From positions 1-62,153 of the forward strand of contig PERT01000014.1 in the NCBI GenBank assembly GCA_002928955.1: a DNA stretch of 62,153 nt, written 5' to 3'. Position 1 is the stretch's first letter. Each line of letters starts with the position of its first letter. The translations under genes were made by a program, and so were the position numbers. The notes beneath the pieces are model-generated. The model was not told the DNA's origin. It saw only the letters and a program-made list of their open reading frames with translations, and did not search any database. Shown here piece after piece: positions 7,704-17,132 of this stretch. This DNA is from Hyphomicrobium sp. (GTDB lineage: Bacteria > Pseudomonadota > Alphaproteobacteria > Rhizobiales > Hyphomicrobiaceae).

Positions 7704-9143
7704 ATGAGTGACCTCGAGAGGCTGAGGCGATCGCGAGCCGATTTTGATCGGTCGCGAGAATCTGCCGTACTTACGCGACGCAATTTCGTGTCAGCGACGG
7801 TTGCGACGGCAGCGGCAGGTGTGGCCGGAGCGATCTATCCACGTCAAGCACTCGCCGAGAATAGCAATAGGCTGCTCGGATCCTTCCGATCCGGCATCCC
7901 GGCGGCGACCCGGCACGGAGCACTGGGGCTGGGACGCTATCGTGACGAACTGGTCAAGGACCTCTCCCAGCTCACGGACCTCAGCTTCAAGAGCCAGGGG
8001 GCGCAATGGTGGCAACTCAACACCTTCATCACGCCGATCGAGCAATTCTTCATCCGCAACACCTATGCGACACCGCTTGCCGCCTACGACAAGCGTGTTG
8101 ACCGAGAGCACTGGCGCCTGAAGATCCACGGCAACGGTATCGAGCGCGAGATCACGCTCACCTACGACGACCTGATCAAGATGCCCTCGCGCTCGATCGT
8201 CTGCACGTTGGAGTGCGCCGGCAATGGTCGCACCATGTTCTGGGAGAAGCAGGGCATGAACTCGGGCGACACCAAGGTCAAGGGCAACGGCTGGGGCCTA
8301 GGCGCAGTCGGGCAGGCTGAATGGCAGTACGTGCCGATGTCCCACATTCTCGGTCTCGTGGGTCTCAAGAAAAGTGCAAAGTGGGCTCTGTTCTGGTCGG
8401 GCGTCGACGCCAAGCGCGCAGGCGAACAATCGGAAACGGGGCGCCCGCTTCCGGTTGGAGAATTGACGGGCCGCGGTGATGTCATCGGGCTCGTCTACAA
8501 GATGAACGGCCTCGATCTGCCGCCCGACCATGGCGGGCCAGTGCGGGTTTTGGTGCCGGGCTGGACCGGGGCCGCCTCCATCAAATGGCTGACCGAAATC
8601 AAGATTGCCGAAAATAACTTCTGGGTGCCGCTGAGCGCTTTCGATCACGTCTTCGAGGGGCCGACCTACAAGGCACCGAAGCCCGATCCCGACGATGAGT
8701 TCCGCTTCTGCAAGCCCAAACAGATCGTCGGCCCCATGGTGACATGGCTCAAGCCCAAATCCCTTATCACGCTGCCATTGCAGGTCACCGAGTCGCACGC
8801 GCTGCCGCACAACTATCCTTTGAAGCTCGCTGAAAAGCCGCGGCTGCCGTCTGGCCAGCGCACGATAACGGGCTTCGCCTGGGGACCACAGTATGGTGTG
8901 GCGAGGGTCGACTATCGCATTGATTCTGGTCCATGGCAGCGGGCCACGCTTCGCGGTCCCAACATGGGCCGCTACACCTGGGTGAGGTTCCATTTCGATT
9001 GGGATGCACAACCCGGGGATCATGTAATCGAAACGCGGACAACGGATCTTGCCGGCCAAAAACAGCCGGACGAGGACATCCCGTTCAACTCCGGCGGCTA
9101 CGAGTTCTGGGGCGTGCCGCGCATGCCTGTGACGGTGGTTTAG
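7704..9143 (+). CDS. Tat-exported sulfite-oxidase-family molybdoenzyme (SoxC-like)
   Basis: This 479-residue protein matches the molybdenum-cofactor subunit of sulfite dehydrogenases, which oxidise sulfite in the periplasm. A twin-arginine signal (TRRNFVS plus an Ala/Val core) precedes the mature domain. The Moco pocket is CTLECAGNGR, where Cys171 is the expected molybdenum ligand. The C-terminal half is the Ig-like dimerisation domain (GFAWGPQYGVARVDYRIDSG). SoxC normally works with the cytochrome SoxD and with other Sox proteins, but no cytochrome or Sox gene is next to it. It may therefore hand electrons to a carrier encoded elsewhere or act on another substrate. Confidence 0.88.
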   Translation: MSDLERLRRSRADFDRSRESAVLTRRNFVSATVATAAAGVAGAIYPRQALAENSNRLLGSFRSGIPAATRHGALGLGRYRDELVKDLSQLTDLSFKSQGAQWWQLNTFITPIEQFFIRNTYATPLAAYDKRVDREHWRLKIHGNGIEREITLTYDDLIKMPSRSIVCTLECAGNGRTMFWEKQGMNSGDTKVKGNGWGLGAVGQAEWQYVPMSHILGLVGLKKSAKWALFWSGVDAKRAGEQSETGRPLPVGELTGRGDVIGLVYKMNGLDLPPDHGGPVRVLVPGWTGAASIKWLTEIKIAENNFWVPLSAFDHVFEGPTYKAPKPDPDDEFRFCKPKQIVGPMVTWLKPKSLITLPLQVTESHALPHNYPLKLAEKPRLPSGQRTITGFAWGPQYGVARVDYRIDSGPWQRATLRGPNMGRYTWVRFHFDWDAQPGDHVIETRTTDLAGQKQPDEDIPFNSGGYEFWGVPRMPVTVV

Positions 9144-9395
9144 TGCGGCGCAGCGCGGCCATCTCAAGGCTTTGATGGCGGATCGCGCCGTCATGGCACC
9201 GGCGCGTACCGCCCGCTCACCATGAGGCGGGCGCACAGCCTCCGGCTGCCGAATTTGCAGCGTCTGGCCAGGGCGGCGGTTGGCGGCCTGGACATGTGGC
9301 TGTCAAAACTTGGCGGCCTTGCGGTCTGCTTATGTGCGAAACGGCGCCGTCGAGGGGATGTCGGCGAGGTTGGATCGTGACCGGCAGTGGGCACC
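9144..9395. other. Intergenic, convergent
   Basis: No gene seen in these 252 bases. A 7-bp stem (CGCCCGC at 9210-9216, GCGGGCG at 9227-9233) lies between the convergent stops at 9143 and 9396 and could be a weak bidirectional terminator. Confidence 0.35.
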
Positions 9396-9692
9396 TCATC
9401 GCTCGCCGTCGCCTTGGCGGTCGAAGAACGACGAGGCCAGATCGGTCAATTGCGGGTTCACACCCAGATTTTCGAGAACACCGGAGAGCTCCGCCAAGTC
9501 GAACTGCGAGGGGTCGATGCCATGCTGCTGAATCAGGTCCAGAAATTCTGGCTGCGACAGGCCTTGCAGGGACTCGAGATTTAAGCCCGCTTGTTGCAGT
9601 TGGTGAAGAAGGTCCTCGGGCTGCAAAGCCTGCGCTGCCTGACTGCCCAAGAGACCCGACAGGGTTTCTGTGATCTTGCCGAAATCGAACAT
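9396..9692 (-). CDS. Small Gln/Leu-rich helical protein
   Basis: The 98-residue protein has no signal peptide and consists of short amphipathic helices with repeated Leu/Gln (LLHQLQQAGLNLESLQGLSQPEFLDLIQQHGID). The start at ATG 9692 is supported by GGGAG at a good distance. The longer frame to 9863 adds an unlikely leader. It resembles small uncharacterised proteins of Rhizobiales, and I do not recognise a function. It is divergently transcribed from the OxyR-like gene at 9911 with a 218-bp shared upstream region, so it could be a target of that regulator. Confidence 0.55.
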   Translation of the reverse strand: MFDFGKITETLSGLLGSQAAQALQPEDLLHQLQQAGLNLESLQGLSQPEFLDLIQQHGIDPSQFDLAELSGVLENLGVNPQLTDLASSFFDRQGDGER

Positions 9693-9910
9693 GGAAATAC
9701 TCCCGATTGAAAGTGGCGGCGGTGTTGGCGGCCATGAAAGGCAACGATCCAACCCAACCCTAGCCAACGAAATGGGACACGATCCTGCGCGGACCAATCG
9801 AACTTCGGTCGTCGTTTGATCGGTTTTCCCGATCGCACTGGTTCCCGGCGATCGGCCGCCCATATCCGATCAAGTGATAAGTCGCCGACGAACCACGGAG
9901 GATCAGCGTC

Positions 9911-10831
9911 GTGCCCAGCCTGCGGCAATTGGAATATCTCGTTGCGGTCGCCGAGACGCTGCATTTCCGCCGCGCGGCCGAACGGACCAACACGACCCAA
10001 CCGACCCTCAGCGAGCAGTTGAAGGCGTTGGAAGATCGGCTGGGGGTGCAGCTGATCGAGCGGTCCCGCTCGCGGATCGTGATGACGCCGGTCGGCATTC
10101 AGGTTGTCGAGATCGGCCGCCGCATGTTGCGAGACGCCAGCGAAATCAGAACGATTGCGGTCAACGGCGGCAAGGAACTGGCGGGACTACTGCGCCTCGG
10201 CTTGCCACCGACCATCGGGCCTTATCTGCTGCCCCACGTGCTGCCAACGCTTCACGCGCGCTATCCCGAACTCAGGCTCCACATTCGCGAGAGTCCACCA
10301 AATCTTCTGCCAGGAGCTCTGGAGGACGGCAAGATCGACATCGCCATCACCATGCTGCCGGTGCAACACCTGGAGCTTGAGAGCGAGTTCCTGTTCCGGG
10401 AGCCGCTGCTGCTGGCGGTGGGCGCGGACCATCGTCTCGCCGATCGCGGCATGATCGACAAATCCGAACTCGGCGGCGAGGACGTCCTCACGTTGGGGCC
10501 GGGTCACCAGTTGCACGACGCGGTGCTGTCGCTGTGCAACGAGTTTGGAGCGCGACTACGGCCCGAGTTCGAGGGAACAAGTCTCGATACCCTTCGTGAA
10601 ATGGTGGTGATGGGCCTCGGCATCACATTCCTGCCGGGGCTCTACGTGCGGCGCGAGATCTTGCGCGACCCGAGCATCAGGATGCTGGAGATCAAAGGGC
10701 GTTCGATCTACCGGACCGTGGGGCTGTCATGGCGTAAGTCGAGCGGACAGCGCGCGTCCTACGTCAAGCTCGCCAGCTTCTTCCGCAGTGAGATCGAGCG
10801 AGAATTCAAGGAATTTCCCATCACGGGCTGA
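9911..10831 (+). CDS. OxyR-like LysR-family regulator lacking peroxidatic Cys
   Basis: The 306-residue protein has an N-terminal winged helix (QLEYLVAVAETLHFRRAAER through a typical recognition helix) and a LysR substrate-binding domain. The C-terminal half follows OxyR closely, with the segment TSLDTLREMVVMGLGITFLP. The redox motif differs: the residue matching E. coli Cys199 is Gln200 (GPGHQLHDAV), while Cys209 matches Cys208. A disulfide switch of the OxyR type is therefore not possible as written. It begins with GTG; GGAGGATCAG lies upstream. It is 53 bp ahead of the TerC-family gene and divergent from 9396-9692. Confidence 0.85.
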   Translation: MPSLRQLEYLVAVAETLHFRRAAERTNTTQPTLSEQLKALEDRLGVQLIERSRSRIVMTPVGIQVVEIGRRMLRDASEIRTIAVNGGKELAGLLRLGLPPTIGPYLLPHVLPTLHARYPELRLHIRESPPNLLPGALEDGKIDIAITMLPVQHLELESEFLFREPLLLAVGADHRLADRGMIDKSELGGEDVLTLGPGHQLHDAVLSLCNEFGARLRPEFEGTSLDTLREMVVMGLGITFLPGLYVRREILRDPSIRMLEIKGRSIYRTVGLSWRKSSGQRASYVKLASFFRSEIEREFKEFPITG

Positions 10832-10884
10832 CCGATCCATGGCAGCCGAACGTCAACAATCGCGCACGCGCGGAAGGAGAAACT

Positions 10885-11970
10885 TTGGAAAATCTGGGGT
10901 TGGCGCTGGCATGGTCCTGGCTGGGCATGCCGCTGTGGGTGTGGCTTGGGTTTCTTCTGATCGTGCTGGCAATTCTCGCGGTCGATCTGGGTCTGTTCCA
11001 CACCGACGCGCACGAGCCTTCGATGACCGAGAGCATGATCATTGCGGGATCATGCATGACGCTTGGGCTGATGTTCTCAGGCGTTGTGTGGTGGCTCTAC
11101 TATTCGGGCGCGGCCAAGTCGCTGGACCCAAGTATCGCAACGGCTGCAACGGCCAGCGCCCGGGCATGGACGGCGTGGGAGTTGTACTTGACCGGCTGGA
11201 TCGTCGAGCAGACGCTGGCGTTTGACAACGTGTTCGTCATCTCGATGATTTTCACCTACCTCGCGATTCCGCCGAAGTACCAGCACCGAGTGCTGTTCTA
11301 CGGCATCCTCGGCGTCATCGTGCTGCGCGCGATCATGATTGGTCTAGGCGCGGCGTTGGTTCACCAGTTCGCCTGGATCCTCTACGTGTTCTCGGCATTC
11401 CTGGTGCTGACCGGCATCAAGATGCTGGTGATGATCGATCAGAAGCCCGACATTGGGGCCAACCCGCTGCTGCGCTGGATGCGGGCGCGGATGAATATCA
11501 CCGACAAGTTCCACGGCCAGGACTTCTATGTCTACCAGTCCGATCCGAAGACCGGAAAGATGGTGCGATTCTGGACGCCGCTGTTCGTCGCGCTCGTGCT
11601 GATCGAGTTCGCCGATCTGATCTTCGCTGTAGATTCGGTGCCGGCGATTTTCGCGATCACTCAGGATCCGTTCATCGTCTACACGTCGAACATCTTCGCC
11701 ATTCTCGGTCTGCGCGCATTATATTTCGTGCTGTCGTCGATGGTCCATCGCTTCCACTATCTCAAGTACGCGCTGGCGCTGGTGCTGATCTATGTGGGCA
11801 CCAAGATCTTCGTGCAGCAATTCATCGGCAAGATCCCGCCAGAGGTCAGCCTTGGCGTGACATTCGTCCTGCTCGCGGGCGGCGTCGTCTACTCGCTGCT
11901 GAAGACACGTGGATTGGTGGATAGGCCGCCAGCCGAGGTGCGGCCGGAGGCCAGCCCGGAGGCCCGGTAG
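10885..11970 (+). CDS. TerC/Alx-family integral membrane protein
   Basis: This 361-residue protein has about nine membrane helices and the TerC signature EFADLIFAVDSVPAIFAIT followed by YTSNIFAILGLRALYF. An early conserved segment, EQTLAFDNVF, supplies further membrane acidic residues. Relatives are linked to tellurite resistance and to Mn2+ export during exoenzyme secretion or alkaline stress. The start is a TTG at 10885 with AAGGAG 5 bases upstream; the next Met is at residue 15, inside the first helix. It follows the OxyR-like gene at 53 bp and may be cotranscribed. The short gap leaves no room for the Mn riboswitch found before some Alx genes. Confidence 0.88.
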   Translation: MENLGLALAWSWLGMPLWVWLGFLLIVLAILAVDLGLFHTDAHEPSMTESMIIAGSCMTLGLMFSGVVWWLYYSGAAKSLDPSIATAATASARAWTAWELYLTGWIVEQTLAFDNVFVISMIFTYLAIPPKYQHRVLFYGILGVIVLRAIMIGLGAALVHQFAWILYVFSAFLVLTGIKMLVMIDQKPDIGANPLLRWMRARMNITDKFHGQDFYVYQSDPKTGKMVRFWTPLFVALVLIEFADLIFAVDSVPAIFAITQDPFIVYTSNIFAILGLRALYFVLSSMVHRFHYLKYALALVLIYVGTKIFVQQFIGKIPPEVSLGVTFVLLAGGVVYSLLKTRGLVDRPPAEVRPEASPEAR

Positions 11971-12168
11971 CGGGCTTCTCCCGTCAGGCTCTCGGCGGCC
12001 GATCGGAGAAGCCGAAGACGGCGCGGTTGAGGTCCGATTGGCGATGGAGCCTGACTGTTGCCAGATCTTGGTCAGTGGCCGCCGCCGACGGAATACCTTC
12101 CCCAAAGGGGGCAACCGAGACGGCGACAAGCGGTCCATTGGTCACATCCAACGCATCAGGAGGAACAC

Positions 12169-12657
12169 ATGTCCATCGCCAAAACCCTCACACTTGCCTC
12201 GCTCGCAGCGGTCGCTGCGGTCGCTGTTGTAGCGAGTTCGGCGCTCGCCGCGACCACAGCGCCGCCGACCGATCCGTCCGTCTTGGTCTTCGATCAGCCG
12301 CTGAGCGGCGAGCAGGTCAACGTGTCCTATGCTTACCTGCCGCGCGACGGGTACATCGTGATCTACGGAGCCGACACCGCAGGCAAGCCGGTCGGCGATC
12401 CCTTGGGCAGTGCAACCGCGAAGGCCGGCAGCCACGTCAACGTGAAGGTGAAACTCGACAAGCCGCCCACGGCTGGCAGTAAAATGTGGGTGTCGCTGTA
12501 TGAGGACAAGGACGGCAAGCCCGGCTTTGTGAAGGGTCCGGATACAGCGGTATCCAAGGCGATCTCGATGCGGCCGAGCACTACTTCGAGGCCAAATCGA
12601 AAATGGGAGAGGCCGACAGGGGATCGTCGTCCGCCTCCGCGGAGGCGCTCCATTTGA
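12169..12657 (+). CDS. Secreted DUF7282-like protein with altered C-terminus
   Basis: A signal peptide ends near SSALAA. It is followed by one beta-rich domain like DUF7282 (VLVFDQPLSGEQVNVSYAYL, DGYIVIYG, HVNVKVKLDKP, MWVSLYED). AGGAGG lies directly before the ATG at 12169. After about residue 130 the sequence turns into a random-looking Arg/Pro-rich tail (RPTGDRRPPPRRR). From about 12558 a different frame of the same DNA encodes a TPR segment, so the original 3' end appears to have been lost. The domain's function is unknown. Confidence 0.7.
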   Translation: MSIAKTLTLASLAAVAAVAVVASSALAATTAPPTDPSVLVFDQPLSGEQVNVSYAYLPRDGYIVIYGADTAGKPVGDPLGSATAKAGSHVNVKVKLDKPPTAGSKMWVSLYEDKDGKPGFVKGPDTAVSKAISMRPSTTSRPNRKWERPTGDRRPPPRRRSI

Positions 12658-12830
12658 AGGCGGCGCTGCAATCGCTGCGTGATCAGGCTGGAGCCATCGA
12701 TGCGTGCCTCAGAGCGGTCGATAGAAACCCCACCGATCCTCTCGGCTGGAGCCGGCTCGGCCATCTCTATCTCCGGACCGGCCAGCTCGCCGAGGCGCAA
12801 GCCGCCTTCAAGAAGGCTGTCGCTGTGTGA
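12546..12830 (+). pseudogene. TPR-protein 3' remnant, out of frame with upstream gene
   Basis: Read in the third frame from about 12558, the DNA encodes GDLDAAEHYFEAKSKMGEAD and then LGWSRLGHLYLRTGQLAEA, ending at a TGA at 12830. These are tetratricopeptide helix pairs. There is no start codon or ribosome-binding site for a full-length TPR protein, and the 5' part is replaced by the DUF7282 gene. It looks like a deletion or recombination junction near 12550. An internal ATG at 12603 could still allow a 75-residue product. Confidence 0.55.
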
Positions 12831-13174
12831 GAAGCGATGCTTGCGGGCCACGCCTCATTGCCACACCACAACTCACCCAAGTTAGGACAGTCTCCGCCGA
12901 CACCGTCCGCCTCCGAGAGTCCGCTAACCGACCAAGGATCGGACCGTCGACAAGCTCGTCGTTGACGAACCGACCACGGTTGGTCCTGGCCCCAGGCGGA
13001 AACTCGACCGACGGTCGGTCTCGGACCCATTGCGTCGGTGGTCGCCCCGTACCGATGACGGACACGACCCGGGGTGCGGCGTTCGTCTGACCGCCGTCCT
13101 CGTCGTCGGGCGGACTCTGATCCGCTGACCTTGCCTCTCGGTTTGGATGCAATTCTTGCGTCGCACTTCGGCGC
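12831..13174. other. Intergenic, no gene seen
   Basis: These 344 bases hold no recognisable gene. They are rich in short CGACCG/CGGTCG motifs in both orientations (for example about 12929-13036), which give open frames on both strands that I judge to be chance. It lies between the TPR remnant and the 3' end of the SEC-C gene. Confidence 0.45.
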
Positions 13175-14626
13175 TTATTGCACCGTTTCGGCGCCGCCAC
13201 CTCCGCAGCACTTCTTGTACTTCTTGCCCGAACCGCAGGGGCAGGGATCGTTTCGGCCCACTTTGGCGGAGCGGACAGGCTCCGATGTTGCCCCCGGCAC
13301 CGCGCTCGGCCGCCACGCGGCGGCGCAGCGAAGGAGGACGTCTGGCAGGTCGTCGAGGATCTTCTCCCGCCGGGACAGGGATATGCCGGAGCCGTAGACC
13401 TCGGGCCCGGCGAGCGCGAGGATGGGATCGATCCGGCGATCCGTGCGCTTATGCTCTTTGCCGGATCGGCCGAGCGTGGTGTGGAACTCGAGCCCGTGCA
13501 GGAAACCATACGCCCAGTCACGGCCGACGAGGTCGTCGCGATAGTCGACGATGATCGGAAGCACAGGATCGCCGCGCATCAAACCGTCTGCGATCGCGTT
13601 CCAGCGGCGCATCAACAGGTCGTAGAAGAACTGCGCCTGCTCCATGGCGTCGAAGACGGGTGAAGCTTCGTCGCCCCAGATCGCACCCATATAGTCCGAC
13701 GGCTTGACGACATCCGGCCCAGCAATCAGTGCCGTCAGGAAGCCGTCGAGCATCTCGATGCTCATGGTGGTCTCGGGCACCTGGGCGCTGTCGAGGAAGC
13801 CCGCCAGCCATTCGAGGTCGTGTGCGCCAAGCCCAGCCACCTCGTCCTCGCCAGAGCGCAGAGCCACACCGTCGAACGCGATGGCGATCTGTCGCTCGAG
13901 CCATTCGACGGCCTCGACCGGATCGTTGATGACCATGATGCGATCCTGGTCGAGCCCGTGCGGGTCGTTCGGCCGCTCGGCCGCGGCAGCGAGAATGCGC
14001 AGCGTCTCCGCGCGATCGACGTCGCGATGGTCGGAAAACACGCTCCGCGTCGCCCAGACTTGTTCCAGGAGGGGCCTGAGCTCGGTGAGGCCAAGGTGCG
14101 CGACGGCGTCAACCCAGCCGACCCATCCGATCGAGTCGTCCGGTAAAAGCCTCTCGCGCTCTACGCGCTCCAGCAGGTCCTTCACCCCGGCCCGATCGAT
14201 CCGGCCATCGCACGCGAGCCGCGCCAAGGCCTGGAACAGTCCCCAACGGATTTGCCAACTCACCTCAGGATCAGCAGCGAGGTCCATGAGGCCCGCAGCG
14301 TCGCCATCCCAGAGGCTCAGGATCAGACGCGCCGAGCCCTCGGCCGCGCCGCCGCCGATGAGTTGCCGGATGTCTTCCTCGGGCAGTCGCAGGAGATCGC
14401 GCAGGACCGGCCAGGACTGCGTGTCCTTGGCCGCGGCAAGAACATGGAGGCCGCGGAGCAGGAGCTGCGCATCGTCGGGGATGAGCCAGACGCCGTCGAT
14501 GAGCTTGCGGGCCAGTTCGACGATACGCGGTCGCAGGATCTCGACCTTGGTGACGCCCGCGCGCAACGCCTCATTCGGCACGCCGGTAGAGGTGCGAAGC
14601 TCGTGGATGATCTCGTCCAGGGTCAT
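13175..14626 (-). CDS. DUF1186 / YecA-like / SEC-C fusion protein
   Basis: The 483-residue protein has three parts. Residues 1-240 are alpha-helical and repeat-like, resembling DUF1186 ([16 protein letters not shown]). Residues about 255-420 resemble the UPF0149/YecA domain ([17 protein letters not shown], then YDLLMRRWN and [10 protein letters not shown]). The end is a SEC-C zinc motif, [18 protein letters not shown], as in SecA, which binds Zn2+ through three Cys and a nearby residue. Function is unknown; SEC-C domains often mediate ribosome or protein contact. It lies 65 bp downstream of eutC on the same strand and may be read from that transcript. Confidence 0.82.
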   Translation of the reverse strand: MTLDEIIHELRTSTGVPNEALRAGVTKVEILRPRIVELARKLIDGVWLIPDDAQLLLRGLHVLAAAKDTQSWPVLRDLLRLPEEDIRQLIGGGAAEGSARLILSLWDGDAAGLMDLAADPEVSWQIRWGLFQALARLACDGRIDRAGVKDLLERVERERLLPDDSIGWVGWVDAVAHLGLTELRPLLEQVWATRSVFSDHRDVDRAETLRILAAAAERPNDPHGLDQDRIMVINDPVEAVEWLERQIAIAFDGVALRSGEDEVAGLGAHDLEWLAGFLDSAQVPETTMSIEMLDGFLTALIAGPDVVKPSDYMGAIWGDEASPVFDAMEQAQFFYDLLMRRWNAIADGLMRGDPVLPIIVDYRDDLVGRDWAYGFLHGLEFHTTLGRSGKEHKRTDRRIDPILALAGPEVYGSGISLSRREKILDDLPDVLLRCAAAWRPSAVPGATSEPVRSAKVGRNDPCPCGSGKKYKKCCGGGGAETVQ

Positions 14627-14691
14627 GTGATCTCGAAGACTGGGGTCTGTGAAATTAGGAGTAGGCCAACTTACAGCCGAACCGCATCGCG

Positions 14692-15480
14692 CTATCGCTT
14701 CAGAGCATCGAGTGAGGCGGTCACTGCTACGTCGAGGCCCACACCGCTCTCATCCTTCAACTCGACGCCGGTCACTTTGAGGGATAGCGCGGCCTTGACG
14801 AGCCACGCGTGGTTTAGGGCTGCCACCTCCGGTGGGAGACCGTCCGGGCGGATGTTCGAGATGCAGTTCCGCTCGGCGTCCGTGCGGCCGGGGCGCGGGG
14901 CGTAGGTCAGGTAGACGCTGAGGCTGTCGGCGGCGGAGAGACCGGGCCGCTCGCCGATCAGCACCGCGACGAGCCGCGCGCCGAGAAGTGCCCCGACCTC
15001 GTCACCGAGAGCGACGCGCGCCCCCTCGGCGATGACAAGTGGTGCGAGGGTCAGCCTCAGTGACCTCACTCGAGGCAGCAGCGCGCCGACCAGTGCCGGC
15101 GCATTGGCCGTGACACCGGTTGCCGAAAGCCCGTCACCGATCATCAGTGCTAGATCGCAGGACGCGCCCTGCGCCGCCGCCTCGATCCGCTTGCGGGAGG
15201 CGTCATCCAACTGCCGGCCGAGATCGGAGCGGCGCAGGTAGGTGGCGCGGTCGCGCGCCTGGCTCTCGGCTTCAATCGTGTCGAGCCCAAGGGTGCGCAG
15301 TTGCTGCGCAATCGCCGGGCGGTCGAGCCGCGCGTGGACGGCATCGCGCGCCTGCGCATGAGCAAGCGCAAACGCCAGCACCTCGCGTGTCGGTAGCGAC
15401 GAACCGGAGCGGCCGAGAGCGATCCGTGCCGGCGTCCGCACGCCGAGACCCTGCCACGGATCGCGCGGGTTGCCGGTCAT
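14692..15480 (-). CDS. eutC: Ethanolamine ammonia-lyase small subunit
   Basis: With EutB this 262-residue subunit forms the adenosylcobalamin-dependent enzyme that splits ethanolamine into acetaldehyde and ammonia. Recognisable blocks are [42 protein letters not shown] and ERNCISNIR. The last blocks contribute to the cobalamin-binding face. The gene overlaps eutB by 4 bases, an arrangement for translational coupling. No microcompartment shell gene, EutA reactivase or transporter is in the window. Confidence 0.95.
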   Translation of the reverse strand: MTGNPRDPWQGLGVRTPARIALGRSGSSLPTREVLAFALAHAQARDAVHARLDRPAIAQQLRTLGLDTIEAESQARDRATYLRRSDLGRQLDDASRKRIEAAAQGASCDLALMIGDGLSATGVTANAPALVGALLPRVRSLRLTLAPLVIAEGARVALGDEVGALLGARLVAVLIGERPGLSAADSLSVYLTYAPRPGRTDAERNCISNIRPDGLPPEVAALNHAWLVKAALSLKVTGVELKDESGVGLDVAVTASLDALKR

Positions 15481-16883
15481 GACGCAGCCCCTCTCTCGTG
15501 GGCCGCGGCCTCTACGCCGGCAATGAGCCGGTGGCCGGGTGCGGGCGGAAGCAGGCGACCGGCATCATTGGTGATCGCCATGCGCGCGAGCCACGCCTCG
15601 AACTCGGGCGCGCGCTTCAAACCGAAGGCCTCGCGCACGAACAGCGCATCATGGAACGACGTCGACTGGTAGCCGAGCATGACGTCGTCCGCTCCGGGAA
15701 CGCCCATGACATAGGTGACGCCCGCCGCGGCGAGCGCGGTCAGCATGGTGTCCATGTCGTCCTGGTCGGCTTCGGCGTGGTTGGTGTAGCAGACGTCGAC
15801 CCCCATCGGCAGGCCCATCAGCTTGCCGCAGAAATGATCCTCCAGCGCCGCGCGCAGGATCTCCTTGCCGTCGGTGAGGTACTCGGGCCCGATGAAGCCG
15901 ACGACCGTATTGACGAGCAGCGGATCGAACGCGCGCGCCACCGCATAGGCCCGCGCCTCGCAGGTCTGCTGGTCGACGCCGTGATGCGCGCCAGCAGAGA
16001 GCGCCGAGCCCTGCCCTGTCTCGAAGTACATCACGTTCTGCCCCACCGTGCCGCGCTTCAATGCGCGCGCCGCCTCGTGCGCTTCGCGCAACAGATCGAG
16101 CGTGATGCCGAACGAGCGGTTGGTCGCCTCGGTGCCGCCGATCGACTGGAACACGAGATCGGTCGGCACCCCCTTGGCCATGAGATCGAGCGCGGTCGTG
16201 ACGTGGCACAGCACGCACGACTGCGTCGGGATCTCGTAGCGCCCGATCAAGTCGTCGAGTATCCGGAGCATGGCCTCGATGCGCGCGGGCTGGTCCGTTG
16301 CCGGGTTGATGCCGATCACCGCATCGCCGCAGCCGTACATGAGGCCGTCGGCGATCGCGGCCATGATGCCCGAAAGTTCGTCGGTTGGGTGGTTCGGCTG
16401 CAGGCGAACAGCCATTGTTCCGGGCAAGCCCAGCGTGTTGCGGAAGCGGGTGACGACACGGCATTTCCGCGCGGCGAGGATCAGGTCCTGGTTGCGCATG
16501 AGCTTGGACACGGCGGCCGCCATCTCGGGCGTGATGCCGGGGGCAAGCGCCGCGAGTGTGTCTGGCGTCGTCGCGTGTGACAGCAGATGCTCGCGGAACT
16601 CGCCGACCGTCAGGTGGGCAATGGGCGCGAAGGCCCGCGCGTCGTGCGTGTCGAGGATCAGCCGCGTGACATCGTCGTCCTCGTAGGGGACGAGCGGCTC
16701 GGCCAGGATGGATTTGAGCGGCACGTCGGCGAGCGCAAGCTTTGCGGCGATGTTCTCCTTGGCGGTCGCGGCCGCGATACCCGCGAGCCTGTCACCCGCC
16801 CGAGGCGGTGACGCATTGGCCATGAGCTCCTTCAGCGACGGAAAGACGTACCTCGTGCCGCCGATGCTGTGCGCGTAGGTCAT
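15477..16883 (-). CDS. eutB: Ethanolamine ammonia-lyase large subunit
   Basis: This 468-residue TIM-barrel subunit holds the active site that binds ethanolamine. Conserved segments include YEDDDVTRLILD, RLQPNHPTDE, GDAVIGINPATD, FETGQGSALSAGAHHG, NTVVGFIGPEYL and VCYTNHAEADQDD. I start at ATG 16883 because its first 24 residues match E. coli EutB in length exactly; the GTG at 16895 would add four. It is the first gene of eutBC. No regulator is seen in the 250 bp upstream. Confidence 0.95.
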   Translation of the reverse strand: MTYAHSIGGTRYVFPSLKELMANASPPRAGDRLAGIAAATAKENIAAKLALADVPLKSILAEPLVPYEDDDVTRLILDTHDARAFAPIAHLTVGEFREHLLSHATTPDTLAALAPGITPEMAAAVSKLMRNQDLILAARKCRVVTRFRNTLGLPGTMAVRLQPNHPTDELSGIMAAIADGLMYGCGDAVIGINPATDQPARIEAMLRILDDLIGRYEIPTQSCVLCHVTTALDLMAKGVPTDLVFQSIGGTEATNRSFGITLDLLREAHEAARALKRGTVGQNVMYFETGQGSALSAGAHHGVDQQTCEARAYAVARAFDPLLVNTVVGFIGPEYLTDGKEILRAALEDHFCGKLMGLPMGVDVCYTNHAEADQDDMDTMLTALAAAGVTYVMGVPGADDVMLGYQSTSFHDALFVREAFGLKRAPEFEAWLARMAITNDAGRLLPPAPGHRLIAGVEAAAHERGAAS

Positions 16884-17132
16884 TCCAATCCGCACCGGCT
16901 CAACCCGATCAGGCGATGTGCCCGATCACCCTCGGTCGAATGGTAAACCGGTTTATGGTTGGGGGCGACGACCTTGTGGAATCTTCCGTGGCGACTTGCA
17001 CGACTGTCGGTCGCCGGTTGCACCCGATCTGGCATCTCTACGCGCCGTGAGGTGTTTCCAGTGCCCAAACAGAGCCGGTGGTCCGGCACGCAGCTTGCTC
17101 TTCCAACCGATCGGACCGGCTGGAGGAACAGC

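Noticed and set aside
10832-10884. Mn2+ riboswitch before the TerC-family gene
   Set aside because: The gap is only 53 bases and contains no room for the known fold.
12808-13521. 237-codon minus-strand frame
   Set aside because: It overlaps the SEC-C gene in another frame and an intergenic stretch with CGACCG-rich sequence. No domain.
15498-16580. 360-codon plus-strand frame across eutB
   Set aside because: eutB on the minus strand is complete and conserved; this frame shows no domain.
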